DNA of 32,623 nucleotides from a virus: IMG/VR virus record IMGVR_UViG_3300042914_002581, positions 1-32,623 of that record; one strand, 5' to 3'. The notes under the pieces were generated by a model that ran no database searches, was not told where the DNA came from, and saw only the letters and a program-made list of their open reading frames with translations. Positions 1 through 8,016 of this stretch are shown one piece after another. Every line of letters starts with the position of its first letter. Within the stretch, counting starts at the first letter, position 1. The translations under genes and the position numbers were made by a program.

Positions 1-470
1 TCCAAGTTAATATGGATAGTGCCTCCATATCCGCCAATCTGCACATTTCCTTTATGCTTATAATTGAAGATGGCTTGGAACTGCTGAAGTGCGTCAAACT
101 CCATGTGCCGTAATACTCCTGTTTCGTGGTTGCCATAGCCGATTAAAGCAAGGTTGTCCTTGTATGGTGCGAACCAATCCACCGCATCCTCGACCACTGC
201 TTGCAGGTAGTTGCCTTTGTTGTGTTCGGGTCGGATGTCATCCTTGCTTCTCCTTGGGTCGCCCTTTCCTTGCATTAGACAAAAGAAGTCTCCGTTCACG
301 ATAATGAGTGCGTTACGTTCAACCGCCTCATCCAAGTCCTTTTTTAGCAACGCTCTATCGCATTTTGGATTATCCCAATGTAGGTCAGAAATCAACAAAA
401 AATCACAAGATTTGCCTTTTATAGTAATTAGGTGAATGTTTGGCTGCATCTGCTGAATTGAGTGTATCAT
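1..470 (-). CDS. Calcineurin-like metallophosphoesterase, partial (C-terminus beyond left edge)
   Basis: About 156 residues are present, reading leftward from the ATG at 470; the gene runs off the window. Three metallophosphoesterase signatures appear in order: SDLHWDN near residue 27 (DxH metal ligands), NGDFF near residue 57 (GD motif), and GYGNHETG near residue 104 (GNH(D/E) motif). These residues bind the dinuclear metal centre in the family, so a phosphodiesterase or phosphatase acting on nucleic acid or nucleotides is expected; the exact substrate cannot be read. The ATG at 470 lies about 15-20 nt downstream of the predicted start point of a strong leftward promoter (492-525); an ATG at 449 is an alternative start. 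If the genome is circular this would be the first gene of the leftward early block. Confidence 0.85.
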   Translation of the reverse strand, partial: MIHSIQQMQPNIHLITIKGKSCDFLLISDLHWDNPKCDRALLKKDLDEAVERNALIIVNGDFFCLMQGKGDPRRSKDDIRPEHNKGNYLQAVVEDAVDWFAPYKDNLALIGYGNHETGVLRHMEFDALQQFQAIFNYKHKGNVQIGGYGGTIHINL

Positions 471-473
471 TAA

Positions 474-492
474 GTGGCTTGGTTAATGCCAC
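474..492. promoter_or_regulatory. Inverted repeat over the leftward start point (candidate operator)
   Basis: GTGGC (474-478) and GCCAC (488-492) form a perfect 5-bp inverted repeat with a 9-nt spacer. It touches the last base of the leftward -7 box and covers the expected start of transcription, a typical operator position. The binding protein is unknown. Confidence 0.35.
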
Positions 493-525
493 AAAGATAG
501 TAACCCTAATTAAGTCAGTTTTTTC
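492..525 (-). promoter_or_regulatory. Leftward promoter: GAAAAAAC box plus -7 box TATCTTTG
   Basis: On the minus strand TATCTTTG (499 down to 492) matches the Bacteroidota -7 consensus TAnnTTTG exactly. GAAAAAAC (525 down to 518) sits 18 nt upstream, the same arrangement as at three rightward promoters in this window. It drives the metallophosphoesterase gene. Confidence 0.7.
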
Positions 526-537
526 ATAAAAATCTAC

Positions 538-545
538 CATATTTG
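538..545 (+). promoter_or_regulatory. Rightward late promoter, imperfect -7 box CATATTTG
   Basis: CATATTTG differs from TAnnTTTG only at the first base. It ends 5 nt before the ATG at 551, so the transcript would have almost no leader. No GAAAAAAC box is present on this strand. It would start the rightward packaging and tail block. Confidence 0.4.
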
Positions 546-550
546 CACAC

Positions 551-982
551 ATGGAAGAAAGTCCATTAGAAAAAAAAGAGAAAAGGAGGGCTAATCTTGT
601 AGAGTTAAGCAAGAATACAAGAATAGTTAATGGCGTTCCGCATGGTAGTATTGTCGGAGCTGCTGAACTTAAGAAGAAAGACCTCCGTAAAATGATTGAG
701 GCTGAACTCTCTAAAAAAATTAGCGGTACTACTCGTGCAGAAGGATTAGTTGCTCGCTTGATAACTATGGGAATCCAAGGAAACATGAGAGCGATAGAGC
801 TTATATTGGCCTATCTATACGGAAAACCACAATCCCAAGTTATAGAAGCAGACAATAAACCCTTTGTTTTAGAGCTTACTGAGCCAGAAAAAGAAGAAGC
901 TTCTATTATGGCTGAAACATATACACAAGTTATTAACAATCAATCTGATGAAACTAACGGCGAAGCAGACGTTAGCTTATAA
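551..982 (+). CDS. Candidate terminase small subunit / DNA-packaging protein
   Basis: A 143-residue protein, first gene of the rightward block and overlapping TerL by 35 nt. The N-terminal 40 residues are highly charged (KKEKRR), followed by a short helical region containing a GNMRAIELILAYLYGKP segment near residues 77-93, a pattern common in small phage and mobile-element proteins encoded next to TerL. The C-terminal 40 residues are acidic. Small terminase subunits recognise the packaging site and deliver DNA to TerL. The assignment comes mainly from position, size and the tight overlap; no clear helix-turn-helix is visible by eye. An alternative is an unrelated DNA-binding protein of the DUF5681 type. 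The ATG lies 5 nt after a promoter-like -7 box, supporting this start. Confidence 0.55.
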   Translation: MEESPLEKKEKRRANLVELSKNTRIVNGVPHGSIVGAAELKKKDLRKMIEAELSKKISGTTRAEGLVARLITMGIQGNMRAIELILAYLYGKPQSQVIEADNKPFVLELTEPEKEEASIMAETYTQVINNQSDETNGEADVSL

Positions 983-2291
983 ACTTGCTCTTTCCGGGGA
1001 AAAGCAGTTCATTCTATTTGGCGGGGCAATTCGAGGCGGGAAAACTTACTGGCTTCTTCTCACCTTCATATCTCTTTGCTCTAAGTATCCTAAGTCTCGG
1101 TGGCTAATAGTGCGTTCTTCAAGACCTACCCTTGAGCGAACCACTATGGTTACATTTAATATGATACTGAGTGAAGGGCTTAAACATTACATATCTGGCT
1201 ACGATAAGCAGTCCTTAACCGTTACATTCAGTAACGGCAGTGAGCTTATCTTTATGGGCGAGAACTACGATACCGATAAAGACCTTGACCGCTTCAAAGG
1301 GCTTGAAATCAACGGAGGTGGGATTGACGAGATTAACGAGTGCCAAGAGGCTACTTTGTATAAAATGTTAGAGAGGGCAGGTTCTTGGAACAACGCTGAG
1401 GGCAGGCCTCCTATTGTCGTCTTGGCTACTTGCAACCCGGCAAGTAATTGGGTGAAGGAGGAGGTTTACGATAAGTGGGTGAAGGGAACTCTGCCTGACA
1501 CTTGGGCGTACATTCCATCCAAGATAACGGATAATCCGTATATCCCGGAGGACTACCTCAATTCTTTGAAGGCCAATATGCCGGAGTACGAGTACCTTCG
1601 TTTCGTTGAGGGCGACTGGGAGGTTCAAGAGAAGCCTGAAAATCCATTCTTCACCGCATTTGAGCCGAAGCAGCACGAAAGCCAAGAGACGTTTTTCAAT
1701 CCGAACTTGCCGATTTTGTTCTCCTTTGACTTCAACTTACAGCCCTTCGCAGGTATTGTATGCCAAAAGTGGAAGGACGATGAAGGCGAGCACTTCCATA
1801 TCGTTGATGAGTTCTCCGTTGCTGATGGCTCTATCCCTAAGATGATAGACGTTATAAAAGAACGCTATGAGCCATACCTTCCTATGTGCTTGGTTACTGG
1901 CGATGCTATGGGCAAACGAGGTGATTTATCTCAGAGGGATAATGCCAACTACTATGAGCAGTTAGCAAGGGGCTTAAAGCTAAGCGGAAAGCAAATCCGC
2001 GTTCAAGATAACCCCAAGCACGAGAACTCTCGAGCCGAGTGTAACTATATTTTGAGGCACTTCCCTGATTTTAAGGTTAATCCAAAGACTTGCCCCAATA
2101 CGGCAAGAGACCTTCGAATGCTCAAATGTGATGCCATGGGAAGCATAATTAAGCGAAATAGAAATATAATAACACAACTCGCAGACCACGGAGATTGCCT
2201 CCGTTATGGATTCCACACATATCTTGGAGAGTGGTATATTTACCACTTGAAAAAGAGTGGTTATAAACACATGCCCTATGAGCTGTATTGA
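948..2291 (+). CDS. terL: Terminase large subunit (packaging ATPase and nuclease)
   Basis: A complete 447-residue TerL. The ATPase domain shows a Walker A motif GGAIRGGKT at residues 25-33, a Walker B stretch GGGIDEINE at 123-131 and a coupling motif ATCNPAS at 160-166. The C-terminal RNase H-like nuclease domain has its acidic residues in the expected order: FSFDFN (D261), TGDAMG (D319) and ADHGDCLRY (D413 and D416). The protein powers translocation of DNA into the prohead and cuts the concatemer. Its start overlaps the candidate small subunit by 35 nt and its end overlaps the next gene, so translation is probably coupled. Length is normal for the family and no key residue is missing. Confidence 0.96.
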   Translation: MKLTAKQTLAYKLALSGEKQFILFGGAIRGGKTYWLLLTFISLCSKYPKSRWLIVRSSRPTLERTTMVTFNMILSEGLKHYISGYDKQSLTVTFSNGSELIFMGENYDTDKDLDRFKGLEINGGGIDEINECQEATLYKMLERAGSWNNAEGRPPIVVLATCNPASNWVKEEVYDKWVKGTLPDTWAYIPSKITDNPYIPEDYLNSLKANMPEYEYLRFVEGDWEVQEKPENPFFTAFEPKQHESQETFFNPNLPILFSFDFNLQPFAGIVCQKWKDDEGEHFHIVDEFSVADGSIPKMIDVIKERYEPYLPMCLVTGDAMGKRGDLSQRDNANYYEQLARGLKLSGKQIRVQDNPKHENSRAECNYILRHFPDFKVNPKTCPNTARDLRMLKCDAMGSIIKRNRNIITQLADHGDCLRYGFHTYLGEWYIYHLKKSGYKHMPYELY

Positions 2292-2616
2292 GTGTACCGA
2301 TTGTCCTTCCATTGGGACTTATGACATTTGTTGCGATGAAATACTCGTGGCTACTAACTTAACCGCATCTACCGACTATTTGGTTAGGATACTTGACTTA
2401 ACCTTGAATAGATACATTAACGAAACGGTAACGAGTGATGCCTCTGGGAATGTTTCTATTTCTATAAGTCAGGCTGTCTATGCGCCAAACAGAACTTATG
2501 AGGTGAAGGTTTATGCAGATGCAACTTGTTCTTTGGATGACCCCATTGAGTTTGAGATGCCTAATACTTCCGAGGCTGCTGATTGTGTTTCATTTGAACT
2601 ATTTTATGCTGATTGA
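2278..2616 (+). CDS. Small cysteine-rich protein of unknown function, probable virion component
   Basis: I do not recognise the family. From the ATG at 2278 the product is 112 residues; an in-frame ATG at 2257 would add seven. The N-terminus is packed with cysteines (MSCIECTDC, then a CC pair within the first 25 residues), which could bind metal or form disulfides. The rest alternates hydrophobic and polar residues like a beta-sandwich (STDYLVRILDL, NVSISISQAVY, YEVKVYAD). It overlaps TerL by 14 nt and the next gene by 11 nt. I prefer 2278 because the ten bases TGCCCTATGA around it also surround the starts at 12116 and 19437. Cysteine-rich beta proteins recur among the late structural genes here. 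Confidence 0.6.
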   Translation: MSCIECTDCPSIGTYDICCDEILVATNLTASTDYLVRILDLTLNRYINETVTSDASGNVSISISQAVYAPNRTYEVKVYADATCSLDDPIEFEMPNTSEAADCVSFELFYAD

Positions 2617-2899
2617 AAGAGCTATTGTGGTTAGCCTCATGATTGTGGCTACCCATATTTCTATGGAGGTGGATATGTGGCTTGAATGGCTAAGACGTAT
2701 TCTTTCCAAGCTTGTTCCTGAGTCAAGTGTATGGAGCAAGCCGTTATACAACTGCGTTGGCTGTATGGCTTCCGTTTGGGGTGTTTTCTACTATTGTATT
2801 ACTGCTTTAACCCCTTACTTTGGGTTTAGTCTTATAGAAATGGCTATCGTGTGCGTTATCTGCATACCTTTGAACTTCATTTTTATAAAACTATCGTGA
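2606..2899 (+). CDS. Small two-span membrane protein with CxxC motif
   Basis: A 97-residue protein from the ATG at 2606, overlapping the preceding gene by 11 nt; a longer reading from 2513 would run through that gene and is less likely. The sequence opens with a hydrophobic stretch (AIVVSLMIVATHI), then an amphipathic segment, then YNCVGCMASVWG near residues 49-60, followed by two hydrophobic stretches (VFYYCITALTPYFGF and MAIVCVICIPLNFIF). The CxxCMASxWG motif next to a membrane span resembles small phage membrane proteins of the DUF1360 kind, but the function is unknown. It ends in a GTGA overlap with the next gene. It lies between TerL and the tail-assembly genes. Confidence 0.6.
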   Translation: MLIERAIVVSLMIVATHISMEVDMWLEWLRRILSKLVPESSVWSKPLYNCVGCMASVWGVFYYCITALTPYFGFSLIEMAIVCVICIPLNFIFIKLS

Positions 2900-3555
2900 T
2901 AGCCGAATTACTTTACAAATGGTTTCCCAAGCAGTTCAATCAACTTGTTTGGGATGCTACCTATAAGCCAGACAAGATGCGCGGATTGAAGTTCGCATTT
3001 GTCTGCGAGGGGCACAGGTTCTATGTGTTTGACTCTCTCTTTGAGATGCCATTGGAGCGTCTTGGGAGGGCTCAGGACTTCGTAATGCAGCTTCAGAGGA
3101 TGGTGAGCGACCAAGAGCTAACGCGGTTTCTCGATTCTATGGAGTCTGCTTTATTCGAGTCCACTAATGCTGAAAAGCTAAAGTCTATATCGAGGATTGG
3201 TTTTCTGATAGGGGAGATGAAGGAGCGCAAGAAGATTTTGATTCACCCTGAAATTATGATGGAACTTGCAAGCTGTATGCTTGTAAGGGAAGACCAAGAC
3301 CCTGCTGATTGGAATGATGAGTTTGAGCAGAAGAAGGTCGAGATGTTCCGAAGGAACTACAAAGGCAAGGGGTTATATGATTTTTTCGTTTCCGGCGGGT
3401 TGAAACAGTTCTTTCCCAACTTAGATTCTTTCGAACAAGATTGGGAAACATATTTAGAGATGTCTCAGTCCCGCCTCAAAGCCCTCGAGGAGTTGATGAA
3501 ATCACCTCGCTTGGTAGGCAGCTCTACGACCAAGACAAAGAGTACCGTGAATTAG
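2896..3555 (+). CDS. Candidate tail assembly chaperone, upstream (G-like) product
   Basis: A 219-residue protein if started at the GTG at 2896, which overlaps the upstream stop as GTGA; an in-frame ATG at 2851 would lie deep inside the previous gene. I do not recognise the family by sequence. It is mostly helical, with several Met/Leu-rich amphipathic helices (residues 60-130) and a charged C-terminal half. Its place just before the tape measure gene, and the 175-nt region where a second frame is open in the -1 phase, match the layout of lambda G/T-type tail assembly chaperones, which coat the tape measure during tail-tube polymerisation. A T TTT TTC heptamer sits in the correct phase at 3381. 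The role is inferred from context. Confidence 0.5.
   Translation: MIAELLYKWFPKQFNQLVWDATYKPDKMRGLKFAFVCEGHRFYVFDSLFEMPLERLGRAQDFVMQLQRMVSDQELTRFLDSMESALFESTNAEKLKSISRIGFLIGEMKERKKILIHPEIMMELASCMLVREDQDPADWNDEFEQKKVEMFRRNYKGKGLYDFFVSGGLKQFFPNLDSFEQDWETYLEMSQSRLKALEELMKSPRLVGSSTTKTKSTVN
3381..3387 (+). other. Candidate -1 ribosomal frameshift site T TTT TTC
   Basis: The heptamer fits X XXY YYZ in the frame of the 2896 gene (codons TTT at 3382, TTC at 3385). The -1 frame is closed by TGA at 3378-3380 and open from 3381 to 3722, so the heptamer sits exactly where the new frame opens. Slippage would give a fusion of 164 residues from the first frame plus about 111 from the second. No strong downstream hairpin was found. 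Confidence 0.45.
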
Positions 3556-3722
3556 TTATTTATCTATCTGAGGGGGATGTCCTTCGCTACAACGCTTACA
3601 TGAAAGTGTCCGTTGAAAAAGCCTTAACTTTGCTTGAGTTTAATCGAGAGAGGCAGAAACGGGAAATGGAAAGTCTAAAAAGCGATGGCAAGAATACAGA
3701 TAGAATATACGGCAAGCGTTGA
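3441..3722 (+). CDS. Candidate tail assembly chaperone, downstream -1 frame (T-like) extension
   Basis: This frame is open from 3381 to 3722 but has no ATG or GTG before an ATG at 3600; the only early start is a TTG at 3441. That, and the -1 phase relative to the preceding gene, suggest it is reached by frameshifting and not by independent initiation. Up to about 93 residues follow the TTG. The convincing protein-like part begins near residue 19 (DEITSLGRQLYDQDKEYREL) and is helical and charged, ending in GKR. It overlaps the tape measure start by 38 nt. In lambda the equivalent T domain recruits tail-tube subunits to the tape measure. If frameshifting is wrong, it is a short unknown protein with a weak start. 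Confidence 0.5.
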   Translation: MGNIFRDVSVPPQSPRGVDEITSLGRQLYDQDKEYRELVIYLSEGDVLRYNAYMKVSVEKALTLLEFNRERQKREMESLKSDGKNTDRIYGKR

Positions 3723-6700
3723 GGCTTACAAAGCTAAGTTACAAGAGTTAATAGCTCTTAATGAAACCTTGATGCGAGCTTCGAATAGTGCTAATGTATC
3801 TATTCAAAACTTAAACAAGAGCGCGTCTCAAGCTGGGGGCACATCAAAGATTGCCTCTCAAGCCAATACTGCTCAGAAGGAAGCTGAAAAAGCTCAAAAG
3901 GCAGCCGAAGCCGCTGAGAAGGCTAAGGCAAAAGCTGCGGAAGCTGCGGAAGCTGCCAAAGTAAAAGCAGCTGAAAAAGCTCAAAAAGTTGCCGAGGCAT
4001 TGGCAAAAAAATCTCAAAAAGAGGCGGAAGCAGCAGAAAAGGCTAAAGTAAAAGCAGCCGAAGCGTCTGAAAACGCCAAAGTCAGAGCTGCGGAAGCAGC
4101 CGCAAAAAAAAGAGAGGCGGCAGAATTTAGAATTTTACTTGCTCAAGAAAGAAAAGAAAAGGCTGCTGTTAAGGCTACCGAAGCTGCGGAAAATGCAAGA
4201 GTAAAAGCAGCCGAGAAAGCGGCAAAAGAAAGGGAGCGGATTGAAAAGCAAGCAATTCGTGCCACTGAAATGGCCGAGAAACAAAGGGTAAGGGTAGCAC
4301 AAAGAGAGGCCAAAGAAAGGGAAAGGCTTGAAAAACAAGCTGTTCGCGCTGCTGAAATGGCTGAAAAACAAAGAGTAAGAGCCACTCAGCAAGCAGAAAA
4401 GGAAAGAGTAAGGGCAACGCAACAAGCTGAGAGGGAAAGGGCGAGGGCATCTCAAGAGCGAATAAGAGCTGAACAAAACTTTGCAAGACCGCTTCAAGGA
4501 ATAACAAGCTATGTGTCTGCTGCATTTGCCATTGGTTCTATTGTAAACTTTACAAAAGAGTTAGTTCAACTTATAGCTCAACTTGAGATTGTTCAATCAA
4601 GGTTTAATTTCATATACAACGGACAAGAAGAAGGGGAAAAAGGATTTTTAAGACTTTCAGAAAGAATAAGAACGCTTGGTCTTGACTACCAATCCACTAT
4701 TGAGCAGTTTTCTTCATTTTCTATTGCTGCTCAGCAAGCAAACTTCACGGTTCTTCAGACTGAGGATATGTTTGTTCGATTTGCCTCATCTTTAAGAGCG
4801 GTGGGTGCGAGCAACCTTCAAGTTCAAAGGTCTTTCTATGCCTTACAGCAGATGATGTCTAAGGGTGTAGTTGCTGCTGAGGAGTTACGCAGACAGATGG
4901 GTGAGTCGTTGCCTGGTGCGGCATCTCTTATGTATCAAGCGTATAAGAAGCTTCATCCGGAATCGGTTCAAACCGAAAGGGACTTTATGAAGCTTCAAGA
5001 GGAGGGCAAGATTCTTTCAAGAGAGGTCTTACCAGAGTTTATCAATATGCTTGAAAAGACTTTTGCCCCAGCTCTTGAGTCTAAGATGAATTCATTGACT
5101 GCAACGATAGAGAGAACGGAACAAGCTTGGCTTGATTTTAAGTTCACCCTACTTGATGTGCAGCCAATAAAAAATGCCCTAAATACGATAACTGAAAAGT
5201 TAAGGGATTTTACAAATGTTTCAAAAGCACGGAATTTAACAGCTGCGGAAAAGGATGCTTATGATAGAGGTGTTATAGGAGATGTTATTATTGGTGCAGG
5301 GGTAGGTGCAACTCTATTAAAACTAATCCCAACTCTTGTTAATGGTTTTTTCACATTTTTAATACAAAAAGCACCTCAAATTGGCTTCAATCTTGCCAAG
5401 GCCTTTACTGCTGCCTTGTCCACGATAAAAGTTTCTGGGCCTGCATTCCTTCTTTCGCTTCAAGGGGATACGGCAGAAGGTTCAAGTGCTCTTGGCAATA
5501 GGGCAAAAAGTAGGATGGATTATGAGGAGAGGAGAAGAATTTTTGCGGCAGAAGTAGAGGCTAAGAAAAGAACTCAAATTGAAAATGATTTGCGTAAGAG
5601 ATACCCGGAGTTAAACGGAGAGGCTTTTGCTAAAAGGGTTCAGCAAGCATTAGCCATAGAAATGGCTAAAATTAGCAGCTTAAAAATAGGCATTGACGTT
5701 AAAAATCTAAACACAGGATTGGTTCAAGCGAGAGGTCAAGTTTCCGCAAAAGACCTGTTTTCTTCAGCGGAACTTGCAAGGTTAGACTATGAGGCTCGAG
5801 TTGCCGAAGCCGAAAAAGCCGCATCTGAACGTCAAGAAGCTTCTCAAAGGTTTAGAGGCCTTGACCAAGAGGGTAGGGAAAGTTTTATCCAAACATTGAC
5901 TAAGGAGTTAGATTTTTATGGAAAAAAGGTAGAAGAAATAGAACAAAAGTTTAAGGATTTTCCAGAAAAAGCAGAGGAAGAAATTAAAAAACTAAATGAA
6001 CGGCTAAGAGAAACAGGTACGTTAAGTGCTAATGCCTTGAATTTACCAGTTGGCACTCGACTTACGACAGGGGATTTGCGTGAAATGTTGCAAGCATATC
6101 TTGCCGACTATCTAAAAATCCATCAGTCTTTATCGGAAACTGACCTAAAAAGAGAGGAAGAGGATAAAAATGCTCTTGAAGCAAGGCAAAAATATCTTCA
6201 AGGGCTTGTTGACTTGGCTAAAATAGCGGTAGAAAAAGAAAAGTTTCAACTACAAAAGAGGGGCAAAGATGAACTTGGGATGGAAACCACAAACTCTAAA
6301 AACTTATTAGAGTTGCAAAAAAAGCTTTCTAAAGCCGAGTTAGATTTAGCCAATCACAATGACCGAGAAAGCTCACAAAAACTGTTGGCTAACAAGCAAG
6401 AGTATCAACTCAAAGTAGAAAAACTTGATTATGAGTTTAGTGAGTATGAAAAGAAGGTGGCTTATGAAAGGGGAGTTAGAACGATAAATGAACAAAAAGC
6501 AGTTCTTGAAAAGAACTTAATAAACCTTAAGGAATACCAAAAAGAATCGCTTCAAAACACATTAGATGCCCTCGATAAAGATGAGCAGCTTCTTAAGATT
6601 GCATTTGAGAACGAAGAATTTCTTGAGCAAGAATATTCCAAGAGATTAGAAGATATCAATAAAAAGAGATTTGATGCGACTAAAAAGTACAATGTAGCCA

Positions 6701-8016
6701 TTTTAGACTTAGAGCTTGCTTCGGTAGAAAAGAAGATTTCATTAGTTCAGCAAGAATTTGCCTCTTTTGAAATGATGACAAGCGATGAAATGAGGCTTAA
6801 GGAGGAGGCTATGAGGATAGAGATGGAAAGAGAGATAAAGCAAAACGAATTACTTGGAGAGCTTGCCGAAGCAAGAAGGGAGAAGTTCAATGCTGAGGTT
6901 AAAAAGATGTATGCTGATGCCAGAAAAGAAGATAAAGAATATTTTCAAGACCTTAAAGACTATATAGAAGAGCCATTTTTAAGTAGTGGCACAAAAGAAA
7001 TAAAAGACATTGACAAGGAGGTTCAAGATAGGATTGTTGAATATACTCAAAGGGTTATGGCAGGTAGGGTTAGAGGAACTGGTGCGGTGGAAGGTTTTGA
7101 CCCGACTACTGGCTTGCCTCAAGTTTCTCAAGGTGCTTTGGTAACAGTTGGCAGTAAAGAATACAACGATACCGTTGATAAGATACGTCAGTCTGGAGAG
7201 AAAAGAAAAGAAGGAATAACTGAAAACCCATTCGGACTTAATGATGAGCAATTACGGCAGATAAAAGATGCCCTCAATATTGTGGGCAACGCCTTTAAGG
7301 ACTTATACGACTTGCGTATGGAGTTAGCTCGTAGGGCAAATGAAGCTGAGTTAGAGATGCTCGAAAAGAGGTTCAATGCAGGTCTTATGCGTGAGAACGA
7401 GTACAATGAGAAGGTAGCCGAAATTAAGAAGAGGCAAGCCCTTGCCGAGCGTGATGCCGCTAAGTTTGGTATTGTCTTAAACACCGCCCAGGGTATTGCC
7501 AATGTATGGTCTAAATTCGGTGCTGTACCTCCTGTTGCCGCTGCCCTTACTGCACTTCTTTTAGGCGTTTCTGCGGCTCAGTTGAATGCGGTAAACTCTG
7601 CTCCTTTGCCCACCTTCCACGAAGGGGGATTGGATATCCGTAAGAACTCGAAGAAGAAGCCTGATAACGGCTTAAAGAGTGATGAGTTCTACGCAAAACT
7701 CCAAGAAGGTGAGTCGGTGATGACTCGTGAGGAAACGAGGAAGTATAAGGATGTCTTAAAGGCCATTAGGGAGGACGCTATGCCCATAGAATTGATGAAG
7801 GCATACAAACTACCTGCCTATCCTCGTTCTATCGACAAGCCCTCTCTTATGGCTTCTAACAACACCTCCCTTGAACTTGCCTACCAGAATGCTGAATTGG
7901 TGGATGCTGTTAAGAGGAATGGTGCTGTAACCATACGGAATGCTAACGATATTGCGGAGGCAATCGTGTCCAAGAGTTCTTTTATGAAAATCGCTAACCG
8001 AAGGAGAATTAAATGA
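3685..8016 (+). CDS. Tail tape measure protein
   Basis: 1,443 residues. After 60 N-terminal residues there is a very long Ala/Lys/Glu/Arg coiled coil (about 62-268). A tape-measure N-terminal-type domain follows at about 272-460, with the diagnostic SKGVVAAEELRRQMGESLPG around residue 400. Then come a hydrophobic segment (about 532-562), a long central coiled coil, a second hydrophobic region (about 1260-1305, GIVLNTAQGIANVW) and the usual C-terminal segment with FHEGG and GESVMT. The protein sets tail length and is ejected ahead of DNA; at roughly 1.5 angstrom per residue the tail would be about 200 nm. The ATG at 3685 overlaps the preceding frame by 38 nt. It ends in an ATGA overlap with the next tail gene. 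Confidence 0.95.
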   Translation: MARIQIEYTASVEAYKAKLQELIALNETLMRASNSANVSIQNLNKSASQAGGTSKIASQANTAQKEAEKAQKAAEAAEKAKAKAAEAAEAAKVKAAEKAQKVAEALAKKSQKEAEAAEKAKVKAAEASENAKVRAAEAAAKKREAAEFRILLAQERKEKAAVKATEAAENARVKAAEKAAKERERIEKQAIRATEMAEKQRVRVAQREAKERERLEKQAVRAAEMAEKQRVRATQQAEKERVRATQQAERERARASQERIRAEQNFARPLQGITSYVSAAFAIGSIVNFTKELVQLIAQLEIVQSRFNFIYNGQEEGEKGFLRLSERIRTLGLDYQSTIEQFSSFSIAAQQANFTVLQTEDMFVRFASSLRAVGASNLQVQRSFYALQQMMSKGVVAAEELRRQMGESLPGAASLMYQAYKKLHPESVQTERDFMKLQEEGKILSREVLPEFINMLEKTFAPALESKMNSLTATIERTEQAWLDFKFTLLDVQPIKNALNTITEKLRDFTNVSKARNLTAAEKDAYDRGVIGDVIIGAGVGATLLKLIPTLVNGFFTFLIQKAPQIGFNLAKAFTAALSTIKVSGPAFLLSLQGDTAEGSSALGNRAKSRMDYEERRRIFAAEVEAKKRTQIENDLRKRYPELNGEAFAKRVQQALAIEMAKISSLKIGIDVKNLNTGLVQARGQVSAKDLFSSAELARLDYEARVAEAEKAASERQEASQRFRGLDQEGRESFIQTLTKELDFYGKKVEEIEQKFKDFPEKAEEEIKKLNERLRETGTLSANALNLPVGTRLTTGDLREMLQAYLADYLKIHQSLSETDLKREEEDKNALEARQKYLQGLVDLAKIAVEKEKFQLQKRGKDELGMETTNSKNLLELQKKLSKAELDLANHNDRESSQKLLANKQEYQLKVEKLDYEFSEYEKKVAYERGVRTINEQKAVLEKNLINLKEYQKESLQNTLDALDKDEQLLKIAFENEEFLEQEYSKRLEDINKKRFDATKKYNVAILDLELASVEKKISLVQQEFASFEMMTSDEMRLKEEAMRIEMEREIKQNELLGELAEARREKFNAEVKKMYADARKEDKEYFQDLKDYIEEPFLSSGTKEIKDIDKEVQDRIVEYTQRVMAGRVRGTGAVEGFDPTTGLPQVSQGALVTVGSKEYNDTVDKIRQSGEKRKEGITENPFGLNDEQLRQIKDALNIVGNAFKDLYDLRMELARRANEAELEMLEKRFNAGLMRENEYNEKVAEIKKRQALAERDAAKFGIVLNTAQGIANVWSKFGAVPPVAAALTALLLGVSAAQLNAVNSAPLPTFHEGGLDIRKNSKKKPDNGLKSDEFYAKLQEGESVMTREETRKYKDVLKAIREDAMPIELMKAYKLPAYPRSIDKPSLMASNNTSLELAYQNAELVDAVKRNGAVTIRNANDIAEAIVSKSSFMKIANRRRIK
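4225..4398 (+). repeat. Two tandem 87-bp imperfect repeats inside the tape measure gene
   Basis: Copies start at 4225 and 4312, each encoding 29 residues beginning KERER(I/L)EKQA(I/V)RA and containing EMAEKQRVR. Shorter RVRATQQAE units follow to about 4450. The reading frame is kept, so copy-number change would lengthen or shorten the coiled coil. Confidence 0.7.

Noticed and set aside
403-786. Minus-strand frame across the divergent region and small terminase gene
   Set aside because: It is incompatible with the metallophosphoesterase frame and the rightward gene, both of which have clear sequence support.
3443-3449. GGGAAAC as the frameshift heptamer
   Set aside because: It resembles a slippery sequence but is in the wrong phase for the 2896 frame.
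4135-4525. Long minus-strand frames inside the tape measure gene
   Set aside because: They are a product of low-complexity Ala/Lys/Glu codons on the plus strand; they are Ser/Phe/Leu-rich with no promoter or start context.
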